Under the pieces are notes generated by a model, which was not told where the DNA came from, did not search any database, and saw only the letters and a list, made by a program, of their open reading frames with translations. DNA of 64,000 bases from Tubulanus polymorphus (taxonomy: Eukaryota; Nemertea; Palaeonemertea; Tubulaniformes; Tubulanidae), in NCBI RefSeq assembly GCF_964204645.1, contig NC_134030.1, forward strand, positions 5,392,278-5,456,277, read 5' to 3'. This document shows positions 55,732-64,000 of this stretch, piece after piece (the stretch's first letter is position 1; every line of letters starts with the position of its first letter). The position numbers and the translations under genes are program-made.

Positions 55732-56510
55732 AAAAACGTTTCTTACCTTCCTTAGTTTTCAAAATAATTGTTTATTCACTATTGTACGCGTAAGCATCAT
55801 AGGGGAACAGGAATCAGAAACATCCAGAAAAAAACCCCTAAAGACAACCTGCCCCGGTGAGACGATGTAGGGCGGTGAGTGTTAATAGCGCATGGCGCGT
55901 ATCACGCCCGTAGGGTCCTTATTCACCAATGCGTTCTGCTATGCTGCCCGTACATAAACCCACAAGCACGGTTACCTCTAAGGGATTTCCCGTGTTGTTC
56001 GATATCGCCGGGTTTATTACTCGTTGTAAATCTTCTTTATTGCTTTTTCTTAATTTATGGCCGCATTGCTGGCCTATGCTTACTGTGTAAGAGAAGCCGC
56101 GCTGTAAATTATATACAGTATTAAAACCGTCATAAAACTGCCAACGTTTACATTGAGCCTTTCATCTAAAGGCTATTCGGCTTCTTTTATCTCCGATATA
56201 GTGAAAAAATGAAGGGTAATTTATACGATAGGACTCTGGGCTGCGATAAACGCACGCACTGACGATACGTCGAGTTTATACAGTTTCATTGCAATACGAC
56301 AGGCAACTACAGACGGAAACGTGCGGTAAAAGCCGATTTGGAATTAATAGTTTCTAAAAATTCATTCAGTATAACGAAGTTTGAATGAGCAAAAGATATG
56401 TTTCTATTTCATTGGAATTCCCAAGGCGCGCGGCTCGCGAGCAACATTGCCAGGGCAATTCTAGCTAACGCGAGAAGAATGCGTGTAACCTGTAACCTTT
56501 TACTCGGCAG

Positions 56511-56535
56511 CTGATTGGCTGCCGTTGTCACGTGA
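56511..56535 (+). promoter_or_regulatory. Hox5 proximal promoter module: CCAAT box plus E-box
   Basis: CTGATTGGCT (56511-56520) and CACGTGA (56529-56535) have the same words and the same 8-base gap as upstream of Lox5 at 17239-17263. The E-box ends about 135 bases before the Hox5 start codon. A CCTTTTA word precedes both modules, but at different distances. Likely NF-Y and bHLH (USF-type) binding is inferred from the motifs. Confidence 0.65.
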
Positions 56536-56668
56536 TCTCTGACACAGCCGCCTAATACGGTATATTGTTTTCTATTAGACAGGTCAGAATAACTACAAAC
56601 TTAATGGAGTCATAATTCATCCGTGCTTAGATGTAGGCCGCTACCGACAATAAACACACAACACCACG

Positions 56669-57359
56669 ATGAGTTCTTATTTTGTAAACTCGCTAAACTG
56701 CTACAGCCATGGGGTTGGCGAACCGGGTAGTGAACATTATACCTGCACGAGCCCAGGAAATGCGTATACTTACTCAAACCCGAGCGGATACCAGTACTCG
56801 CCGAATCAGGCCCATCAGAACGGAGACTTTTATCATCACAATTCGGCCGGTTACGGCGGTATACAACACGCTCATCAACAGCTCGGGCCTCGCAACATGA
56901 CAAATATCGGAGTCAGTTACAGCCCACCACCAGGCATGATCGGCTCAGCGAGGCAGAATTTCTCTCCGGATACGACAAACACGGCCGGGACGTTTAATCG
57001 GACTTCTGTTGTCAGCGGCAGTACTGTCGTGTGTGCCGATCGTACGTCCCCGAGGACGCCGCCGTCGCCGAAAGTCGAGCCTCCGGGAAGCCCCCCGCCC
57101 GTGCCCACGACACCGACGTCAAAGGCTTCGTCGCACCAGCTACAAACACAACAACAGCAACAACAAGAGGCGAAATCTCCCGGAAACAACAACACCGGCA
57201 AAACGAATACTCAAAACAAATCGCCGACGACGGTAGGGTTTGAGGAGGATGAGAAAGAAGCGGGCAGTCCGAATTCTAATACCAGTGGTAACGAAGCGGG
57301 CTCACCTACTGGACAACCGCAGATCTATCCGTGGATGAAGCGAGTTCACTGTTCTCACG
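56669..57359 (+). CDS. Scr: Hox5 (Scr) homeodomain transcription factor, exon 1, partial gene
   Basis: First coding exon of the Hox5/Sex combs reduced orthologue, encoding 230 residues plus one base. It begins MSSYFVNSLNCY, the signature N-terminus of Hox5/Scr proteins. A Pro-rich, Ser/Thr-rich stretch (roughly residues 125-152) with several SP/TP sites and a PKVEPP word is followed by a glutamine run (about 158-166) and an acidic EEDEKEAGSP region. The hexapeptide QIYPWMKRVH is at about residues 218-227; IYPWMKRVH is the Scr/Hox5 form and argues against Hox4. The exon ends CACG before donor GTATGT (phase 1, as in Antp and Lox5). The homeobox exon is not in the window, so the gene is cut by the window edge and not necessarily broken. 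Frames on the opposite strand are shadows. Confidence 0.9.
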
Positions 57360-58811
57360 GTATGTATCAAAATACTGTGTTTAACATGTCCGTTGTTCGT
57401 CTTGTCTCGTCTAGAAATATCTATTTAATCTATCTTAGACATGCTTATTTCTTTTTTAAACAACCACATCGCGTGCATACGTACATTTGGCAAAAATGCG
57501 TAGTCGTCGTGTGACCATGTGTCATAAATCCAAATAAAACCTAGCAATTATCTTATATCCACTGTTATTGTATACTATATATGTTTTATGATGTTGTGTA
57601 TATGATTCGAGTCCCTCCTACCTCGGACCCATCGCTGTTCTATACTAGTAAATGTAGCCTAACGGTATCCCGAGCGAATGGTTTCCATTCCAGTTGTGCT
57701 CTATCGTATAATTTGTTCGATTGTGTCTTATAAAAGCCTTATTGGCCATTATGATAACGTTTTATCACCTAGTCGGTAATAAGAATGCCATTACGGCCAA
57801 ATTTACGACCCCAGTCCGACGCGTACGTCGAAAAACGTCGGTAGAACACGTTAGGGCATTAGTTTTACGTTCTTTCTGTGGCGTAAATAAATTCCGACTC
57901 CCCGGCTCGGGTTACGCCGAGACGGCAGTCTTATGGCGTTTCGAGAGAGGCCTGCAGCCGTCGTAAATTCACTGGTAAATTGCGTAATGATTACATTTCA
58001 ACGGCAACGATGTCAAACGAGCCCGGAACGATCGGATAAGCGATAGATAAGTGTCTTTTCGACGGCATAACAGGTCGGAATTAGATGTTTACTAGACGGA
58101 AAAATGGTAATTTAGATGCAAAAATCGTGTTCCAAGTCACGATCGTCGACTGATACAATCTGCACTGTCTTCTACATGAATATAATATGATATTCGGTCT
58201 GCTTGGATGACACGTTGGAAAAGTCATCTAACATGGACCTTTGATACTCAAATATTAAATTATGCTGTCTCCCTAGACGGCAATAAAAGGCCTCTGTTGT
58301 GTACTGGATAAGGTTTTTTATTTTTTAATCGACTGAATAATTTGGTTGATTTATCATTAGATAGCTTGCAATAATCATATGATTTAAGCTTTCTTGCAAT
58401 CAGGCCATTCATGTGAAATATAGTCCGAATTCACAGTAAGACATGCCATCGTTTTTGTACATTCTTCGAAATCTAACTTAACATAGAAGTGAAATATAAA
58501 GTGAAGTGACGGAGCTTCCAAAGCATTTCCTTCCCGGTCTTCAACAGAAAGTAATAACTTATTAATAGACAATGTTATAAAAATCCTGTGAAATATCGTA
58601 AATCTTGAAAATATCATGATATAATTTCAATACGTGCGATACATATCCCATGCGAACTGCTAAAACATTGGTTTGACGACTGAAGCCCACACGAATGTGG
58701 GAAGTATGAGGTATTTACTTCATAATCCGTATCGTCAAACGTACCTTTCATAAGCTAAGCTCGAGTGCAGGTGCGGATAAGCGAGCAATAAAAGACGATT
58801 TTAAAGCGAGC

Positions 58812-58814
<3 letters not shown>

Positions 58815-58849
<35 letters not shown>
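58815..58849. repeat. AT dinucleotide microsatellite
   Basis: About 17 uninterrupted AT units in the Hox5 intron. Confidence 0.95.
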
Positions 58850-58854
<5 letters not shown>

Positions 58855-61800
58855 GCACATAGTAAATAATCAGAATACAAAATCGTTTTTATCGTAAAAA
58901 GTAAACATGAAATAGTAACGACGTCACGAGCATTTCTTTCCGTTTATTTCCATATACGACCGCGTGGTTTAATGGCGGATAAGCGACGGTAGAAGAATCC
59001 CCATCGGTCCAATTCCTGCTCACATCAACGTCAATATGATTTTGCTCGCCGATTGCGAATGGGCTAAAGGGAAACTATGACACTAAATAGCGTCAACAAA
59101 TACTTTGGCTTTTACATGTTAGCATTTGACCACGATCCCCGAGTTTGGGAAAAATCTGTTCGCAGTTTTTGCGACTGTAATCCGATAAAACTGCGATATT
59201 TTGATAGCTTTTCATTGACTCGAAATCGGGTTGGAATTTACGAGTCGTCTTATATCGAGCTGAACGTAGTTCGTATCTTCGAATCTTTACCAATAGATGG
59301 AACCATGCTTTCATCTCCTGCTCGACTCGTCTCCCTCTCATCTCCCGCTCGCTCTCAAAGCACGGGATCATTAAGAAGCAGAAAAGGCCTCCTCTTTGCG
59401 ATTAGGAAAAGTAATTTTTCATGCGCGAGCTAGGTCAACGGTGAGGTATTTTCCAAGGCGGGTATATAGAAGCGGCGGCGAAGATCAAAAGGAAAATTCT
59501 AAGAATCGGCGAATGATTAAAATTGTGGTCTTCGTAAAATAGTCGACGGATGGTTGATGATCGAGACGGCACTTTGAAGCCAGTAAAAATCTTACGCGCA
59601 GAGAATTTGTCAATTCTTTTGGCAGTTGGGGAAAAACTGTTACAAAAGCTAGTTCTGTTTTCACTCACCGAATCCATCTGGTTTATATTGCTAGTTATCA
59701 AAGACGGCGTTATTTCATTCCTATGATTGCGTATAAAATCCGAAATCCTAAAACGAGAAACGAGTAATGAAATGAATACGATATGATATGATATCGATGA
59801 AAAAGGGAAAACATAGTTTTCGAGGAAGGTATAGCAAAACTGAACAAGAAAAATGCTTTTCACAAGTCTTACCTACCGAGAAAAAACAGTTCTAAGGTGC
59901 TTTAACGCATAAGAAAATGCGCTTAAATCGTTAAATTATCTAAGGACATTTTGAACTAAATATAAGCCTATCGTTGGATTTGAAATTTGAATCTTGTGTA
60001 AAAAGTTTGCGACCGATTTTTCATTTTCTAGATTTTTTTCTTGTTAATCTAACTTGTTTGAACTTTTTCTTTTGCGTCGATTCGCCGCGGTGTACGCTTT
60101 ACCTTGCTGCGGCATGAAATACTGTAACTAATAATTACTTTCACTGAAAACATCGCTTTGTCATCCGCAAATGATATAAATCATAGTCAGCCAGCGAGTA
60201 CTGTTGTCCGACGCTTTTATTTTCGGTCAGTACCGTGTAAAATTGCAAGTCAGTCTCAATGTCTGAGGAAGTCATTATGAAGTTACAAATGGTTAGAATT
60301 AATTCGTAGCCGACGCGATATAGATTCCATACATCCCGTGAGTCATTTATTCCATTCGAACAATTTTTTTCTCTCCGAAACGCGCGGAAAATATTTTACG
60401 GAGTCGGAAAATTTGAAAATCGCGTGCGACGATATTTTTCCCTCGCAGCAACGTAAATCAAGCGTAAAAATGCATTTTGATTTCGCAATTAACTCGAAAC
60501 AATATCTGAAAATGAAAATCATGCGCTACAAACTCTGCTCATTTCAAGGTGGAAGCAGTCAACCATTCCAATATATAACCTGCTAAATTTATGATTGAGC
60601 TTCAATCATGAGGTGAAATAAAGTATTGGAAACCACCATTTAAATAAGAGATAATGAACTTTGTGGTTGGCAGAAATGGTGGTTGAAATGGGGAGGGAAT
60701 CTGCGCCGAGTGACAAAGGCAAAGATATCGAAGGAAACCGCATATATCGACAGCCTTTTCCTAGATCGTCGTGAACTCTTGAGTCAGGGGTGAAACGCAA
60801 AACGATCCAATATCATTATTACCGCCGATACGGACGTTAACGACAACCAGTTGTACAGAGAAACACGACATCGCCATGATTAATACACGGGCATTCGTTT
60901 TATTAATACAACACTTAGATTTGACAATTAATAATTGTACAACAAGAGTCAAGTCAACAGAATTACAGCACCCTTTCGAATCTGTGGACACGAAACGTTT
61001 TTGCCGGACTCGTGATATTAGTTTGCCATAGGAAAATAGTTCGGCGCATATGGCCGGATCGTGTCGCGCCACGATCAGGGCTTTACCACTACAAGGCCGT
61101 CGCAATAAATAGCATTGCATCAACCGTTCGTCGGTGGCAAAATCGATGTATACGAATATAATCCTCGGTGGCCGTGATCTACGAGCTGATCTAGATCGCT
61201 ACTATTTTCTGATCGAATACACTGTCCCCGATATGTTAGACGACAGACATTCCGGCGTAGACAGCAACGACGCGAAATATTAGAAAAAAAAATCTAACCG
61301 CTTTTCGAACACCGACCCGCGTACAACAAAAGTGTCGTAATTATCGAACCATCCGTCGATGATTTGTCACCGGGGTGATATGAATTCCGCGGTCGGTCGG
61401 TAGCGTCGTGCTTTATTTGTTTATCGCGTTCGTTCATTTTTCCTCAATTCGGAAATTACTTCTGAGTTTATTGACGCTCAGTTCGAAAGCTCACTTAGAG
61501 AAGCTCTACGTTTTAAACTTATACATAGTTTTTAATATTTCTTGCCATTAGACAGTGGCTTTTTTGAAAACTGGAACATTAAAAACACCTGCCCTAAAAA
61601 TATTCTCGAAGTCTGGTTCAGACGGTTGGGGGTTTGCTAGGCATGTACTCAAGCACGTATAGCACGGCGCATTCCGATAAATTCTGTTAACTACAATAAT
61701 ACGGAATGAAGATAAAAATATGAAATAAAACTGTCAAAATGAGATCAATGAGTAGATGATTAAACAACAATTGAACGTGGTCGTAAAAATCATTATGAAT

Positions 61801-61977
61801 TGTGAAATGAGAGTAATAATGGTCCGATGACCACGACTAGAGGTTTGTCGAGTTAAGGGAGGCTTCAATGACCCGACTTGAAGGTAACGCTATAGGTTAG
61901 TCGAGTCGTTGTCATAAATGAATACACACGCGGACACTGACGTCGCATCACCTATAGTCAACTGGTTATTAATGGTT

Positions 61978-62008
61978 GTCGGCGACGGCTTTTGAAGTCG
62001 CCGCCGAC
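61978..62008. repeat. GC-rich hairpin in Hox5 intron
   Basis: GTCGGCGACGGC and GTCGCCGCCGAC flank a short loop and pair with a small internal mismatch. It is a local stem only; no RNA family is recognised. Confidence 0.5.
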
Positions 62009-63442
62009 TAATTAATCAGGAAAAATATCGCGCGGTGAAACCACCTGTAAATGAAGAACAACTTAGGAAGCTTGTGTATATTTCGTATGCTCTTTGACGT
62101 GTAGCCATCATCGTTCAGTGAAGGGCTTTGACGGCCGCTATTCGAGCCGACACACAAAGCCCCGGTGCTGATGTATCGAGGTAGCATCTTGTAGATTGTC
62201 TAAACACGGTGGTGACGTTGGAAATGACAACGCAGATCAATTTATAAATCGTTCCATTATTACTAATGTAACACATTTTTCAACGCGCGGACGACTGCGA
62301 AATATAATTGCGCTTCGTACACGAAATTTAGATTTATGGTTTTTCGTACAGCACTGGTTATTTCGAATGGTTCCGATAAACCCCATTGTGTTGTTACTGA
62401 TTACGTTATTTGTATGTGGTGATGTTCGCTTGAAAATTAGATTAGAATTTACATTCTACAGTGTATTTGAAATCACTTTTTAATGCAATGCGCCTGCAAT
62501 TTGCGCCAAGAAATACTACATCAATCCAACTTTCATTTAAAATTGTTGAGGTTCAAACGATATGCGATTACAAAGTCCTTCGAGGCCAATATTCTCTCGA
62601 TTTAGATATGTACAAAGGGTATCGCAATGAAAAGAGGGTTATCGTATCCTATTTGCCAACTCTTCATTTTAACTTAATTAAAACTCTAGAACTGGGTCCA
62701 AAATCTCGTGAAAAAACGAATTTTACATAGAGTCTTGTTTCTATCCGGTTACAGATGTCGGTGTAAAGCTTTTTCGCGGTCGATGATTCACCGTTAATTC
62801 ATTGACAATCATATCCCGTGAAATCAGAGGCTTATTAAACAGATAGCTAATTAGTTTAACGCAAATGACTGAATAAGATTTGACGATTGATAGGCGACGT
62901 CAGGCTTCGAATAAAACCTGAAATAAAGCCGTTATCTTTGAAAAAGTAAAGCTGTTATCTAATCTGAGTTAACCTAGGTTTTCTATAAGACTAAAGATTT
63001 TCTTATTCGTCGACCCTATAGCTTTTGCAAAATCAAAATTCTGATTTCAATGCTCATTTGAAATTATCAAAAGTAAAACTGAACTCTACAATGAGGACTA
63101 CACCGAACCAAAATTGTAGCTCAATTTGAAATCGCTGACTGAACATAAATATAATAAACTTTCTAAACAAAACCACAGAATGGGATAAACATAATATAAT
63201 AAGCTCATTTGCAAGTAATGTTTAAAGAAATTATGTACATTATGAATCACATTTTTCTAGTAAGCAGTTTTAACAAAATCTCTATTGATTATAGCGGAAT
63301 TTTGGTCGATAAGGTCAGGATTACAGAAACATGAATTCAATATGTTCCTTTGATTTCACTTATAATCGTATCTTTGCGGCATCTTGCGAACATGGCGATA
63401 CATTCTGTAACAGATTTACTGAATTGTCTGATCGATCGGAGA

Positions 63443-63468
63443 ATTTTTTTTCTATATAGAAAAAAAAT
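63443..63468. repeat. Perfect 26-bp AT-rich palindrome
   Basis: A plus eight T, then CTATATAG, then eight A plus T, reading identically on both strands. It could be cruciform-prone DNA or a chance low-complexity palindrome. Confidence 0.8.
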
Positions 63469-64000
63469 ATCGATTTCACCGCGAATGGAACGCAGTTCGC
63501 TTCATGGCGAGGTATATATATCTTTTATTTGATTGAGACGACATTACTGGTCGAGCCATCCATTAACGTATCATATGAAAAAAAGATATTATCGATGTGA
63601 TTATCGTGTGTGCCGGCTGAATCCAAATGCGCTGTCAATTAATACAGTGAAGTTTCGCCGATGTCCACACACTCATAACTATCCCGGTGCTTTCTTTGCC
63701 GCTGCGTGCGTGTGCCTGACTGACCGCTATCCATCATTCCGCTGTCCCGCAGTTTCTACAATTGCCACGTCCCATCTATTCCCGTTCTAGCTCGCATATA
63801 CGCAGGCCCTCTGAAAGCTTCGGCGGTCATTTTCATCAATTTCCCGATCGCGCATTTATCAGCACACGAGAAACGGACACTGGCACCTGCAACAACCTCA
63901 CGTAATGTATATGACATTTCCGGTGGCGTTAATAACGATAATCTGTCTTTTTAGGGGTCAAAATTAATGAACTTTTGGACAGTTTCGATTTGTCACAATA

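Larger units (their letters stand above)
57360..64000 (+). other. Hox5 intron 1, 5' part
   Basis: At least 6.6 kb of intron after the Hox5 donor. I looked for the homeobox (a WFQNRR-type coding string) on the + strand and found none, so the second exon lies beyond base 64000. It contains an AT repeat at 58815-58849, a GC-rich hairpin at 61978-62008 and a perfect AT-rich palindrome at 63443-63468. Short open frames have no domains. Confidence 0.75.

Noticed and set aside
57360-64000. Search for the Hox5 homeobox exon inside the window
   Set aside because: No WFQNRR-type coding string or flanking acceptor was found on the + strand, so the exon must lie outside.

Overview
This is animal (metazoan) DNA from the central part of a spiralian (lophotrochozoan) Hox cluster. 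The evidence is three Antennapedia-class homeobox gene loci in a row, all on the + strand, each with a first coding exon ending just after a YPWM hexapeptide. One of them carries a Lox5-type tail directly after the homeodomain (KLNGPN, close to the family's KLTGP 'Lox5 parapeptide'), a marker confined to spiralians. The phylum (mollusc, annelid, brachiopod, nemertean and so on) cannot be fixed from the sequence. Base composition is AT-rich, introns and spacers are long, and short foldback (MITE-like) repeats are common, as in many marine invertebrate genomes.

Layout. 1-2185: upstream flank of Antp. 2186-7540: Antp (Hox7), two coding exons split by a 4.5 kb intron. 7541-17351: Antp 3' flank and the Antp-Lox5 spacer. 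This spacer contains a convincing microRNA hairpin of the mir-10 family (10416-10492) and one MITE. 17352-26059: Lox5 (Hox6-like), two coding exons split by a 7.9 kb intron that holds a nested MITE. 26060-56668: a 30.6 kb interval with the Lox5 3' flank and no recognisable protein gene, containing several foldback repeats. 56669-57359: first coding exon of Hox5 (Scr). 57360-64000: Hox5 intron; the homeobox exon lies beyond the window.

The genes encode DNA-binding transcription factors that pattern the anterior-posterior axis, using the homeodomain for DNA and the hexapeptide for PBC/Extradenticle partners. The order Antp-Lox5-Hox5 on one strand is the ancestral spiralian order read from posterior to anterior.

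The two most notable observations are the mir-10 family hairpin between Antp and Lox5 (classical mir-10 lies beside Hox4/Dfd), and an identically spaced CCAAT-box/E-box promoter module (CTGATTGGCT, 8 bases, CACGTGA) just upstream of both Lox5 and Hox5. Nearly all other open frames are short, lack domain signatures and look like chance frames in non-coding DNA.
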